Shown here: positions 18,941 to 27,604 of the stretch, in pieces
Layout: each line of letters starts with the position of its first letter
Position numbering within the stretch: position 1 is the first letter of the stretch
From: Hymenobacter volaticus
GTDB lineage: Bacteria; Bacteroidota; Bacteroidia; Cytophagales; Hymenobacteraceae
Length of the DNA: 64,000 nucleotides
Assembly (NCBI RefSeq): GCF_022921055.1
Contig: NZ_CP095068.1
Location: forward strand, 73,785 to 137,784
Direction: 5' to 3'
Notes under the pieces: model-generated
Seen by the model: only the letters and a program-made list of their open reading frames with translations
What the model was told of the DNA's origin: nothing
Database searches by the model: none
Program-made: the position numbers and the translations under genes

Positions 18941-19471
18941 GTCTGGAAACTAATTAACGGATTTGTCTACGCAACTAACTAAGGGGATAGTAAATGGCGC
19001 CATAAGTAAAAGCGGAATGGAAAGAACGTGTAGTCAGGCGGATGCCAAATCTACTTAGTCTAGGATTATTACATTCATCATAAGCTAATTTCACAGCAAT
19101 TTCTCACCGAAAACACTTCTGGTTACTGGAAAAGTCATTGGTCTCTTGGCCGCGTATACTTCACCAGCCTTTTGGAAGTTGATAGTAAGGCCTTGTGCTT
19201 TCCTAAGCCGGTTGAAGAAGCGTTCGACTTCGTTGTAGGGTAATATCGTTTGCGTATACGCCTTGTGTACACTAGTTTCCGTATCCTGAAAGGTTACCTG
19301 GCTCACGTGGGACAGACTTGCCTTGGCGCGATGCACGCAGGTGAAACGGTTGGTGAAGATGAGAGGACTTCATCCAATACTGATGACCTTGCGTTAAGGA
19401 ACTCTTACCTTTACTCGCGTCTGTATAACCTAAACTGTGTTTCGGAACGCGCCCGCTTTACTTGTTTACTC
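18941..19471. other. Intergenic region before the ketosynthase gene
   Basis: About 530 bp between divergent genes. A minus-strand frame (19091-19336, 81 codons) is open, but its composition is AT-leaning and it shows no recognisable domain. No clear promoter box could be assigned. Confidence 0.35.
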
Positions 19472-20542
19472 ATGATTCGATCTTTTATTGTGGCTACTGG
19501 CAGCTGCATTCCAGAAGTTATTCTCCACAATGAGGATTTCTTAGCTGCGCGCTTTTTCACAAAAGAGGGAACGGCCATTACGCAGGAGCCCACTGATGTT
19601 CTTCACCGGTTCCGTACCATTACGGGTATTGCGGCGCGGCGCTATGCCCGGCCCGAACAACAAGCCTCCGAGTTAGGATTCATAGCCGCCCAGCAAGCTC
19701 TAACTAGTTCGGGCATCGATGCGGAAACACTGGATTACTTGATTGTAGCCCACAACTTTGGTGATGTAGTGCACGGCTCTAACCGGGTTGATCAAGTTCC
19801 CTCCTTGGCTTCCCGCATCAAAGCCCGTTTAGCTATCAAGAATCCGGATTGTGTTGCCTACGATATGGCTTTTGGCTGCCCGGGCTGGGTGGAAGCCGTA
19901 ATTCAAGCCAACTACTACCTGCGTTCGGGCGATGCCAAGCGGTGTCTGGTGATTGGCACCGAGACGTTGTCGCGGGTGGTGGACCCTCATGACCGCGACA
20001 CGCTGCTTTTCAGCGACGGTAGCGGAGCTGTTATACTAGAAGCGCGTTCCTCCATTGATGCGGGCATTCTGGCGCATCACACCCAAACGCATGCTCACCA
20101 GTACGCTAGCTTACTGCAGATGGGCAAGTCCTACGACCCCGCACTACAGGAAAGCCCCGACCGGTTCATGAAAATGGAAGGGCGTAAGCTCTACGAGTTT
20201 GCCTTGCAGCACGTTCCGGCCGTCATCAAGCAAGCCTTAGACAAGGCGCAGGTCCCCCTGACCCAAATCAAAAAAGTGCTGATTCATCAAGCCAACGAGA
20301 AGATGGATGTCGCCATTCTCGAGCGGCTCTTCCTGCTGTATGGAGAAGCCCGACCGGACTTGCAGCTTATGCCCATGACCATCTCGTGGCTGGGCAATAG
20401 TTCGGTGGCTACCGTACCCACCTTACTGGACTTGCTACTCCAAGGGCAATTGCCAGAACACCAGATGGAACCCGGGGACCATGTAATACTAGCATCGGTC
20501 GGGGCCGGCATGAACATCAATGCCCTCGTGTATCGTTTTTAA
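19472..20542 (+). CDS. 3-oxoacyl-ACP synthase III (FabH-like) family protein
   Basis: A 356-residue thiolase-fold condensing enzyme. The catalytic triad is complete: Cys136 in MAFGCPGWV, His in LIHQANEKM (about 271) and Asn in WLGNSSVAT (about 308). FRTITGIAARRYARPEQQAS and the C-terminal DHVILASVGAGMNINALVY are typical of the FabH/DarB-like group in Bacteroidota. It would condense an acyl-CoA with malonyl-ACP or make a related ketide or alkylresorcinol-type starter; the exact reaction cannot be read. The ATG at 19472 (MIRSFIVATGSCIPE) is chosen because FabH proteins begin with this strand; upstream codons are non-conserved. It stands alone, without an ACP or partner ketosynthase. Confidence 0.9.
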   Translation: MIRSFIVATGSCIPEVILHNEDFLAARFFTKEGTAITQEPTDVLHRFRTITGIAARRYARPEQQASELGFIAAQQALTSSGIDAETLDYLIVAHNFGDVVHGSNRVDQVPSLASRIKARLAIKNPDCVAYDMAFGCPGWVEAVIQANYYLRSGDAKRCLVIGTETLSRVVDPHDRDTLLFSDGSGAVILEARSSIDAGILAHHTQTHAHQYASLLQMGKSYDPALQESPDRFMKMEGRKLYEFALQHVPAVIKQALDKAQVPLTQIKKVLIHQANEKMDVAILERLFLLYGEARPDLQLMPMTISWLGNSSVATVPTLLDLLLQGQLPEHQMEPGDHVILASVGAGMNINALVYRF

Positions 20543-20734
20543 CAAAGAGCTATTCCTTGTTCTGACCGAATAAGGTTCAACCGCATTTGGGCCTGCTCAC
20601 ACTCCTTTGGCCCGCTATAGAAGGCATCAGCCATGTTCTCGACAATCCGCAGCCATCTAAGTGCTATAGTGCTCCTGGATCAGTGCCTCTACCGCACACT
20701 TACACGGGCACCACTCTGTGAGATTTGAGTTCAT
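20540..20734 (-). pseudogene. Small unrecognised gene, apparently frameshifted
   Basis: An ATG at 20734 opens NSNLTEWCPCKCAVEALIQE then HYST and a stop. A neighbouring frame takes over with RWLRIVENMADAFYSGPKEC and EQAQMRLNLIRSEQGIALC, ending at TAA 20540-20542. One missing base near 20655 would join them into about 64 residues, mostly helical. The 3' end overlaps the stop region of the ketosynthase gene on the other strand. I infer a gene from the even amino-acid composition in both halves; no family is recognised. Confidence 0.3.
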
Positions 20735-20756
20735 CACTCAATTCTTAAACGATAAA

Positions 20757-21272
20757 AAGTTCAGCCAGCTACAGCATTCGAGTTTGGTGAAATACCTGGC
20801 GAAGATGGAAAGCCTTCTTACAAAGAAGAACGACTATTGAAAGCTGAAAAACCATTCGTTTCGGGTCGTGCAAGCACCAGGCTTGTGTACGACCTATGCG
20901 GTTTGGATGCACAATTTCGTCCGCATCCTCTTTGAAACTGGTGTTCCGCTGCTCACCGAAAGTGACACCTACGGGATGGTCATTGTTGGCTTTTCCTTGC
21001 ACCGAGAGTTCGCCTTGCTACAAAGTACTGGCATGCGGCCCTACAATATTTTGTTGGCTAGTACCGTTACTCCCGCCCGCTACCTAAATACAATTGCCAC
21101 GGAAGGCACCATTGCGGTGGGGAAAAATGCCAACCTCGTCTTGCTAGAAAAGAACCCGCTGAAAAACATCAGCAATACTACCAGCATTGCCGGGGTGCTG
21201 CTGCAAGGCCAATGGTTTAACCGTAAGCAGCTCGAACAGCTACTAACGGAAGTTGAATCTGCTTATAAGTAA
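20757..21272 (+). pseudogene. Amidohydrolase C-terminal remnant
   Basis: The last ~150 codons of an imidazolonepropionase-type amidohydrolase. FSQLQHSSLVKYLAKMESLL runs into a stop at 20838. Then, in the same frame, come VRILFETGVPLLTESDT (normally the GVPLLAGTD metal-aspartate motif), FALLQSTGMRPYNILLASTV, then TPARYLNT, EGTIAVGKNANLVLLEKNP and LQGQWFNRKQLEQLL. Intact enzymes have about 400-450 residues with an HxH motif at the N-terminus, which is absent here. The in-frame stop plus loss of the first two thirds make this a dead fragment. It is followed by a large palindrome. Confidence 0.8.
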
Positions 21273-21283
21273 CCAGTATTAAT

Positions 21284-21342
21284 AACTCCAAACACTAGGC
21301 AACCCATGCATGGCATGCATGGGTTGCCTAGTGTTTGGAGTT
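21284..21342. terminator. 59-bp near-perfect palindrome after the amidohydrolase remnant
   Basis: Arms 21284-21312 and 21314-21342 are perfect 29-bp complements around a single G at 21313. Flanking bases can extend the stem in RNA through G-U pairs to about 21275-21351. It may act as a terminator, but the arm length and 1-nt centre are extreme and DNA cruciform formation is possible. Confidence 0.6.
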
Positions 21343-21465
21343 ACTAGTATTTGACAAGGTACAGTTGCTAATAGGTGGCATGTCTAGGCCTTATAAGCGT
21401 GAGTCCTAATGCCTTTATAGTCCGACTTGCACTGCTTTTGTAGCAATTGAAAACTAGCTCTTGTG

Positions 21466-21542
21466 CCAGCTATCCTGCATTTACAGTACCGAAATAGCAG
21501 AATCAATCTACGATTTCGGTACTGTAAATGCAGGATAGCTGG
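21466..21542. terminator. 30-bp perfect inverted repeat
   Basis: Arms 21466-21495 and 21513-21542 are perfect 30-bp complements with a 17-nt loop. It lies 95 nt beyond the end of the SusD remnant and 124 nt after the first palindrome. The sequence differs from that palindrome, so it is not a copy of the same element. A terminator role for the convergent remnants is the simplest reading. Confidence 0.55.
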
Positions 21543-21637
21543 TAGTTTTCGGAATCAGCAGATAGGGGCAAGGCTGAAACCTAAACCAAGCCAAGGGTCT
21601 AGTTTAGAACCTAAGTCTGGTTTGGTATCAGCTACAT

Positions 21638-22234
21638 TTACAGAGCCGGATAGCCGGGATTCTGCGCCAGGTTAGGGTTAGCTGCCAAATGCTGTTGCGG
21701 AATGGGGAATAGGGCCTTGGTAGGGTCGCTAGGTTGGTGGGTCCACCAAGTGGCCGTAATGATTGTCCCGAATCGAACCATATCCGTTCTACGCTTGCCT
21801 TCGAAGATAACCTCCCGGCCCCGTTCAGCTAGCAGTTCAGGTAAGGTCAGGGTAGCAGCGGTGTATGCTTCTTTGGTAGTGTCGGCGGTCGAGAAAGCCC
21901 GCTTGTGAACATCGTTGACCAAGCGTAGGGCTTCAGGGGTTGCTACACCGCCGTTCTCGCGCATCAACGCTTCCGCCTTGTAAAAGTAGATATCGGTCAG
22001 GCGGTACAAAATCCAATCGTTGCTCCAGTTCTTGGCCTCCGACTGCCGGCCGGGGCGGTACTTGTTGAAGCGGGCCCCGCTGGTTTCTTCACCATCAATC
22101 ATGGTCGAGCTGGTCTTGCCTTCGCTGGTGCGCCGGATTTCCTTACGAACACGAGTGGCTTGTCGCGGTACTCTTCGGTGCCGAGCACCGGCTTGGTTGA
22201 ATTAGCAGCTTGAAACTGCGGCCCGATACGCATA
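21638..22234 (-). pseudogene. SusD/RagB C-terminal remnant
   Basis: The C-terminal third of a SusD-type outer-membrane glycan-binding lipoprotein. An upstream piece reads RIGPQFQAANSTKPVLGTEE then YRDKPLVF. After a frameshift near 22150 the frame continues KEIRRTSEGKTSSTMIDGEE, ARFNKYRPGR, LYRLTDIYFYKAEALMRENG, LLAERGREVIFEGKRRTDMV and FPIPQQHLAANPNLAQNPGY, the standard SusD ending. The N-terminal ~350 residues and lipobox are absent, and no SusC gene is adjacent. It is a relic of a former nutrient-uptake locus. Confidence 0.85.
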
Positions 22235-22252
22235 ATAACTTAAGAGATGCTT

Positions 22253-22850
22253 TCAGCGTTTATTTTGAGCAGCTAGTTGCTTGAGCGCCGCTTCCAAAAC
22301 AGGGTCGTGTCCGCTACGCACATCGCGCGCAGTTAGGTGCACCACTACGTGCGGCTGCACACCTACTCCAACAAATTTCTTACCGTCTGGATAGGTGCGC
22401 GCTTGCTGCAGATGCGAGCCTTGCTCCCGCCGGGCAAGCTGAAAGACAAGGCTTGTCCGGTGCTACCGCATGTCGGTTCCCCGATGATTAAGCCGCGCTT
22501 TATTGTCTCGAAGGCCACGGCGAAGTCCTCGGCGGCCGAAAATGAGCGCACTGGTATGCAGCACTACCGGGCGCGTGTAAGCGCTGTCGCCCTTGGGTAT
22601 TATAGGTTTATGGGGCTCCGAGTACCACTGGGGGCCTGTTCCCAAACGGGGTTGGTGTACTGCTGCGAGCCGGTGGGCTGCACGTACCATTCCTGCCAGG
22701 GCGTAAACTGGTTGTGCAACGGTCCGCTGCGCTTGCGCAACTTGATGTAGAGGCACCGTTCAAGACCAGTAGCACACGAGCCCTTAAAGTTTACTTGATA
22801 GCAGAAAAAAAGAGAACTATCTAGCTGGCAACTAACTAAGTGCAAAGCTA
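22253..22850 (-). pseudogene. S41 peptidase C-terminal remnant with several frameshifts
   Basis: Pieces of an S41 (C-terminal-processing/tricorn-type) serine protease spread over three frames. They are EWYVQPTGSQQYTNPVWEQA, then KPIIPKGDSAYTRPVVLHTS, then FSAAEDFAVAFETIKRGLII with GEPTCGSTGQALSFSLPGGS, then YPDGKKFVGVGVQPHVVVHL to a stop at 22253. SAAEDF carries the expected catalytic serine region of S41 enzymes. At least three frame changes and loss of the N-terminal two thirds show real decay, unlike the single-base breaks elsewhere in the window. Confidence 0.8.
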
Positions 22851-22962
22851 GAGTCCCCCTTTCCGCCTGGCCTTTGCCAACAGGATTCTAACTTTTCTCG
22901 AACGTATTTTCGCGGCGCGTTGAGTCGTAGCGCCTAATCACAGAGCGGCCTTGAGCACTAGA

Positions 22963-22990
22963 AAGCCCCAGCATCGAGGTGTCGGGGCTT
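22963..22990 (-). terminator. Intrinsic terminator of the DinB gene
   Basis: AAGCCCC (22963-22969) and GGGGCTT (22984-22990) form a GC-rich stem, 28 nt past the DinB stop codon on the minus strand, followed by a short T-containing tail. Confidence 0.6.
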
Positions 22991-23017
22991 AGCTTAAGCA
23001 GTTGCTACAAGCGTGCG

Positions 23018-23551
23018 CTAGCCATGGTGCTCTTTGTAAAGCTTGCGGATCATGCTGATCTGGCCCCGATGATAGATTTCGTCTTCTATCATGTGAAACA
23101 GAACCCAAGCCAAGTTGCACCCCGTATCCGCATCGTATCCCTCCGTTTGTTTCGTGAAATCTTCGAACGTTAGGTTTTTCAACGCTTCCAGTAGCAACTG
23201 CCTTGAGGCCGTTAAGGACGCTTGGTAAGCATCGATTAGCTGACCGGTAATAAGCTGAGGAAGATACTTGCCCATGTCCAAGGCGGGCTCCCACTGCTGG
23301 TTTTCTGCCTCAGTCAGCTTTCTGTGTTCCACGTATTCGATGCGGAAGTAATGCTCCAGCGCCGTGATGTGCGACAACAGCGCCCCAATGGTATTCCAGC
23401 CCGCTTTGTATTGCCAATCCAGTTCCTGCACCTGTAGGTGCTGCACGGTTTGCCAGGTAGTCACGCGCACATCTTCCAGCATACCAAGCAGATAGTCCAG
23501 GGAGTGGTCGGCGGAGCTGCCAAAGCGGATGTGGAAAGTTCTCTTGTTCAT
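23018..23551 (-). CDS. DinB family protein
   Basis: A 177-residue four-helix-bundle protein of the DinB/YfiT superfamily, putative metal-dependent thiol transferases. The metal-binding histidines are visible: one in ALLSHITALEHYFRIEY and the HxxxH pair in FHMIEDEIYHRGQISMI near the C-terminus. The first helix carries LGMLEDVRVTTWQTVQHL. Cytosolic, no signal peptide. The thiol cofactor and substrate are not known. It ends at a clear terminator and has its own upstream region; the neighbouring pseudogenes downstream are unrelated. Confidence 0.88.
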   Translation of the reverse strand: MNKRTFHIRFGSSADHSLDYLLGMLEDVRVTTWQTVQHLQVQELDWQYKAGWNTIGALLSHITALEHYFRIEYVEHRKLTEAENQQWEPALDMGKYLPQLITGQLIDAYQASLTASRQLLLEALKNLTFEDFTKQTEGYDADTGCNLAWVLFHMIEDEIYHRGQISMIRKLYKEHHG

Positions 23552-23665
23552 GGATGACAGTTGTTGAACAGCGCCAGCAGTTTTTAACTGATTGAAAATC
23601 GACGAGGCACCTTGAGGCGGCGTGAAGTAAGTGAAAGAACTGACTGGTGCTACTTAAAACAAGTT

Positions 23666-24025
23666 TCAACGAACAGCAAAAGCGCGTTGGAACCGCGGCT
23701 TCGCGGCAAGCTGCTGAGCCAGTAAAGTACCCGATGTGTAAACGGCTCGTTCACGCAACACGCGTTGCAGAGCGCGGGCGAGCTGCCGGGAAGTGCGCCG
23801 CCCCTTGCTTAGATCAAGGCACACATCATTGAGGCGTTCTTCATAGACCAGTTGGTCTTGGTTGTTGTAGAAACGCACGATAGTGTAGTCGCGGGTTTTG
23901 CTGTTCGTTTCTATGTTCCAATACCCTGGAAGGCTGGATTCGGTCGTGCGCGCTTGAGCCCAGCTTTGAGTGGTAACGAGCAGCAGTAGGCTAAAGGCAA
24001 AGAAAAGACAAAGAGCAGGTCGCAT
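23666..24025 (-). CDS. Secreted hypothetical protein
   Basis: A 119-residue exported protein of unknown function. Residues 1-24 are a signal peptide (LCLFFAFSLLLLVTTQSWAQ). The mature part starts with a short strand-rich segment, GYWNIETNSKTRDYTIVRFY NNQDQLVYEE, then DVCLDLSKGRRTSRQLARAL, a basic helix. The pattern resembles small periplasmic proteins common in Hymenobacter, but I cannot name a family. The start is the first ATG of the signal peptide. It sits between the DinB and FISUMP genes with about 200 bp on its upstream side. Confidence 0.7.
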   Translation of the reverse strand: MRPALCLFFAFSLLLLVTTQSWAQARTTESSLPGYWNIETNSKTRDYTIVRFYNNQDQLVYEERLNDVCLDLSKGRRTSRQLARALQRVLRERAVYTSGTLLAQQLAAKPRFQRAFAVR

Positions 24026-24231
24026 AGCTTGGAAAGATTAAGTGGCAAAATGGCATCAGTAATTCTAGATAAAGGGGGGGCAGACGAGCAAGCAGCCACC
24101 AGCGCATTGTAACCGAAAGTGTGTGTAATGCTGGTCGTGAAAACCTAGCAACAGGCCACTGCAAGCCCACAACTGGCAAATGGTTGCGGCAATGAACCAG
24201 CGAAGGCAGAGCTAGCGAAAGAGCCCTTTGG

Positions 24232-25455
24232 CTATTTGTCGCGCACTAGGCGTACGGGCAAGTGGGGCGGGTTGTAGCCCACCGGATACGCCCGGATGGC
24301 AGCGTAGGTGTCGCTGGGCAACTGGATGATCTGGAAGGCGAGCGGATTGTCGCTGGCGTCTTTTTCCGAGGTCCAAAGCAAACAGTTGGTGCCTTCGCCA
24401 TTGGGGCTGCCGTTGGTAACGCGCAGGTTGGCGGGCACGGCCGTGAAGCCCGAGCTATTGGTGGCGTAGCCGTCTTGCTTGAGCCAGCCCGTGGTGGCCA
24501 TCAACCGGCCCAGGCGGCGCTTGGAATCCAGGTCTTCGCCGTTGGTGGAGCCCCATTGATCCAGCGCTAATCCTTGCGAGGCCAAAAGTTGCTCGTAGTC
24601 GCGCCGGGTCGGGATGCGCCAGCCGGCGGGCACCGGAATGGCCGCCAGATCCACGAACTTCAGGAAGGCGCCATAATGGGGTTTGCTGTCGTCTTTGATG
24701 CCACCGTTGCCGGCGTAGTTAACGCTCATCCACTCCTGACTGCCAATGCTCACCGTCGGGTAATACAAGTTGCCCACCTGCACATAGGTGCCCGTGGTAG
24801 GTGGTTTGGTGTACAGCCCGCCGGGGTTGGTAGGGACGGAGCCGCCGCCCACTTTACGGTACTTCACCGAAATCAGGTTGGCGCCATCCACGCGCTTGGC
24901 CGTGAGGTAGTTGATTGAGGAAGTGAAGGTGGTGGCTTCCGGCCCGCGCAAAATGCTTGCGTACGTCAGCATGTCTTTCCGCTGGATAGGCGCCTCCTTA
25001 AAACCTGTGTACTTGTTGCTGAACACCCGCATAACCCCCGATTGAGCGTGGAAAGTGAGCGAGGAAGGGTTGCCGGCCTGGTACTCCAGCGTGCCCGTGA
25101 CTTTGTAGAGCCGTTGCTGCACCTCGTCGCTGCCATTAAATACTTCGGAGGTGTATTCCACGGCGTTCTTACCGTCTTTGGTGAACACCATCGTCCGGAA
25201 TTCTTTGAAGCCTTGCTCGCCCTGGAAGGTACCGGCCTCCCAGTTGGCGGTGAGCGGGCCAGTATTGCTGTCGGCAAACCAGGTGCCTACCAGCTCGTCG
25301 GGAATGGCTGTGGCGGGCGTGTTGATGACTTCCTCATCGCCGTTGTTGCCGCCGGTTGTAGTGGGCTCGGGGTCTTTCTTGTGGCAGCCGCTCAAAGAGT
25401 TGCCGAGCGTTAGCAGCAGCAAGGCGGTGAAAAGGAAAGGATGGGTGCGTTTCAT
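24232..25455 (-). CDS. Lipoprotein with FISUMP domain
   Basis: A 407-residue lipoprotein. The signal peptide ends in the lipobox LSGC (cysteine near residue 24), followed by HKKDPEPTTTGGNNGDEE, an acidic/charged linker that favours outer-membrane placement. The N-terminal domain (about 45-200) is beta-rich, with VGTWFADSNTG recalling lipocalin-like lipoproteins. The C-terminal half is a FISUMP (Fibrobacter succinogenes major paralogous) domain: VGNLYYPTVSIGSQEWMSVN, then PVPAGWRIPTRRDYEQLLAS, LLWTSEKDASDNPLAF and VRLVRDK. I chose the ATG at 25455, which begins a proper signal peptide, over the open codons up to 25500. The role is unknown; FISUMP domains are usually surface-exposed. Confidence 0.85.
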   Translation of the reverse strand: MKRTHPFLFTALLLLTLGNSLSGCHKKDPEPTTTGGNNGDEEVINTPATAIPDELVGTWFADSNTGPLTANWEAGTFQGEQGFKEFRTMVFTKDGKNAVEYTSEVFNGSDEVQQRLYKVTGTLEYQAGNPSSLTFHAQSGVMRVFSNKYTGFKEAPIQRKDMLTYASILRGPEATTFTSSINYLTAKRVDGANLISVKYRKVGGGSVPTNPGGLYTKPPTTGTYVQVGNLYYPTVSIGSQEWMSVNYAGNGGIKDDSKPHYGAFLKFVDLAAIPVPAGWRIPTRRDYEQLLASQGLALDQWGSTNGEDLDSKRRLGRLMATTGWLKQDGYATNSSGFTAVPANLRVTNGSPNGEGTNCLLWTSEKDASDNPLAFQIIQLPSDTYAAIRAYPVGYNPPHLPVRLVRDK

Positions 25456-25529
25456 AGCAAAAAATGTGGGCCAGCCGCTGCGTCGTGCTCTCGGCAGCAA
25501 GCCGCGCCCGTGACAGGTTAAAAAAGAAG

Positions 25530-26075
25530 TTAGTTTTCAACTACTGAGAATTCGCCGCTGAACGGCTTGCCGGTTTTCGCGCACATATCCTCGTCGTTCT
25601 GATCGAGCAGGGCGCCGGTGAAAGTGCCCTTTGCGACCTTGCCGGCCACGTATTCGGTCACGTTCACGGCCCCGTCGGTGGAGTAGTAGCCCGATTCGGT
25701 GGGGCACACCACGGCTTTGTAATTGGCGAATTTGGTGCCCTGAGTTTGATAATCCACCTGGCTGACCTGCGCGTAGGAATTCATGTCCTTGCGGTAAGGA
25801 AACGAGCCGGCCTTGGTGCCGTACACGAAGACCGTCAGATGGTTGTCACCCGAGGAGCCCGTGCATATCTGCCAGCCTTTGATGGAGCCCATCTGGGCTT
25901 CGCTGAAGCGAACATCGCGGTAGAGTGTGGTTTTGCCGTCGAACGTGACTTTGAGGTAGTTCTGGCTGGTAGCTGGGCGAGCGTCTTTGGATTCCGCTTT
26001 CGCTTCGGAATTGAATTGGCAAGCCGGTAGCGCGCTCACCAGCAAGCTGGCGGCAATCAGGGTCAGCAGGCGCAT
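25530..26075 (-). CDS. Small lipoprotein, function unknown
   Basis: A 181-residue lipoprotein. The signal peptide MRLLTLIAASLLVSALPACQ ends in the lipobox LPAC. The mature protein opens with a charged linker (FNSEAKAESKDARPATSQ) and then an all-beta domain, LKVTFDGKTTLYRDVRFSEA, ICTGSSGDNHLTVFVYG and VTEYVAGKVAKGTFTGALLD, ending in FSGEFSVVEN. This strand pattern resembles the DUF6252-type calycin-like lipoproteins of Bacteroidota, but I do not assign it. It is 74 nt upstream of the FISUMP lipoprotein on the same strand, so they may be co-expressed. Confidence 0.75.
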   Translation of the reverse strand: MRLLTLIAASLLVSALPACQFNSEAKAESKDARPATSQNYLKVTFDGKTTLYRDVRFSEAQMGSIKGWQICTGSSGDNHLTVFVYGTKAGSFPYRKDMNSYAQVSQVDYQTQGTKFANYKAVVCPTESGYYSTDGAVNVTEYVAGKVAKGTFTGALLDQNDEDMCAKTGKPFSGEFSVVEN

Positions 26076-26248
26076 GACTAAAGTAAGGTTTAAGTAGAGA
26101 AAAGAAGGCCGGCAAAACAGCCCACGTAGCCTAGCTCTGGCAAGCCCATACCTCTCCCGCTCACCTCACTTATGTAGGTGTTTGCAATTACCTGAGCAGG
26201 CAACAACCGGAAAAATTAAGGGCCGCTTACAAAGCGGGGCCGCAACGT

Positions 26249-26355
26249 AGTGGGCACTGGCCGGCTACCGATCTTGGCGTAGCACGGGCCGCAAGTGCCC
26301 ACTGGCTTAGCTGTTTTGCTGACACAAAGCTAGCGGGCAGGGTGCCCACTGGCTT
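26249..26355. repeat. Short repeats: AGTGCCCACT and its complement
   Basis: AGTGGGCACT (26249-26258) is the exact complement of AGTGCCCACT (26294-26303). A third copy, GGTGCCCACTGGCTTTT, begins at 26341. The first two can form a hairpin with a 35-nt loop; the last two are direct repeats 48 nt apart. The site lies between the lipoprotein promoter and the end of the AraC gene and may be part of a terminator. Confidence 0.4.
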
Positions 26356-26405
26356 TTGTCAGACGGACTTCTACTTTTCTCTGCCGGATTCTTACCGGGT
26401 CGCCT

Positions 26406-27400
26406 TTACTGGAAATTCACGAGGTCAGTGTAGTGCAGCTGCGGAGTGCGGCGCACTTGGGAGGGCGTGTGCCCAAATTCGCGGCGGAACGCCGTGGCAA
26501 AGTGCGCTGCGTTGGTGAAGCCCACCACTTCGGCCACTTCCTGCACGGGCTGGTCGGTGAGGGTGATGAGCTGATGAGCTACAGTAAGGCGGCGCTCGGC
26601 GATGTAGCCAAACACGGTGGTGCCGAACAATTCCTTGAACCCCTTCTTGAGCTTGAAGTCGTTGGTGCCGAACTGCCGGGCCAGTTCGAGCAAGCTCGGC
26701 GGCTCGGCGTAGTGGGTATCAAGAAAGTCGCGGACGGCGTACATAATGTCCCGGTCCCGCGACGTGGCGCGGGTGCGCAACTGCACGAGCTGGGCTTGTT
26801 GCTCGATAAACAAGTCCAGGAAGCGCGCTTCCAGAAACACTTTCTTGAGGGCCCCGCCGTAGGGGCAGGCGGCAATCTGCTGTACCAGGGCGCGTTGGGT
26901 GGGCGAAATGGCCGCGCCGGGGGCAGCAGCACAAACGGCTCGTGCCGGGCCAGACGCGTGTGGTGCAACGACAGCCACTCTTCGTTGCCGGTCACGAGCT
27001 GCGTGAAAAAGGCGGGCTCCACGTGTACTGTGCAGCAGTCGTAGTGTTGGCCCTGGAAGGTGTAGTAGTTGGTGGCCACTTCGTCGCCCACCATGTTTTG
27101 GTGCCCTTGTCCCATGTGCAAGGGGCGCGAGGCGCACGATTTCGAGCTGAGCTCCCCGTCCAGCTGGTAAAGCATGGCCGTCCAGGGGCGTTGTACGGCC
27201 AGCTCCAGCTGCAACGACTGATTGAGGTGGCCTTTGAGAACCGTCAGCTGAAAGCCCTCCAAGAAATAGTCGTTGAAGAGGAGTTTGCCTTTCGCACTCT
27301 GCCACGCCGATTCGGCGTGCAGCAAGCCGGCTTGCTGCGACACGGTGGTTTGGCAATGGTCGGTGAATTCGGCGGTGCGAAACTGGAAGAAGGGCTCCAT
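26406..27400 (-). pseudogene. AraC family transcriptional regulator, frameshifted
   Basis: A PchR-like AraC regulator split over two frames. The first frame (27400 to about 26920) gives the sensory part, SVS-type Bacteroidota N-terminus with FFQFRTAEFTDHCQTTVSQQ, FNDYFLEGFQLTVLKG and LSLHHTRLARHEPFVLLPP. The second frame supplies ISPTQRALVQQIAACPYGGA, then the HTH region, LLELARQFGTNDFKLKKGFK with LFGTTVFGYIAERRL, and VQEVAEVVGFTNAAHFATAF with RREFGHTPSQVR. Restoring one base in the G/C run at 26917-26923 gives about 331 residues, the normal PchR-like length. Its closest neighbours are the lipoproteins downstream and the two-component pair upstream; the target is unknown. Confidence 0.87.
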
Positions 27401-27604
27401 AAGACTTTATAGCGTTAAATAAAGCGCTTTAACACATGAGATGTCAGCATATAAACCTGTCTGACCCAGGCGACACTATCGCTAAAAATAGGCCTGGCAA
27501 AGGTGGGCGCTGGCGCCACGCGCAACAATAGCATGAAGATGCTAAGGCTTCGGCAGTGCAATAGTATCTCCGACAGACAAAATTAGCAATTGCCGATATA
27601 TAGT
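27401..27604. other. Intergenic region, promoter of the AraC gene
   Basis: About 200 bp between the response-regulator stop codon and the AraC start. It must carry the AraC promoter; I found no exact TAnnTTTG box and no small gene. Confidence 0.35.

Noticed and set aside
19091..19336. 81-codon minus-strand frame before the ketosynthase gene
   Set aside because: No domain, no promoter, AT-leaning composition and no coupling with neighbours; likely chance.
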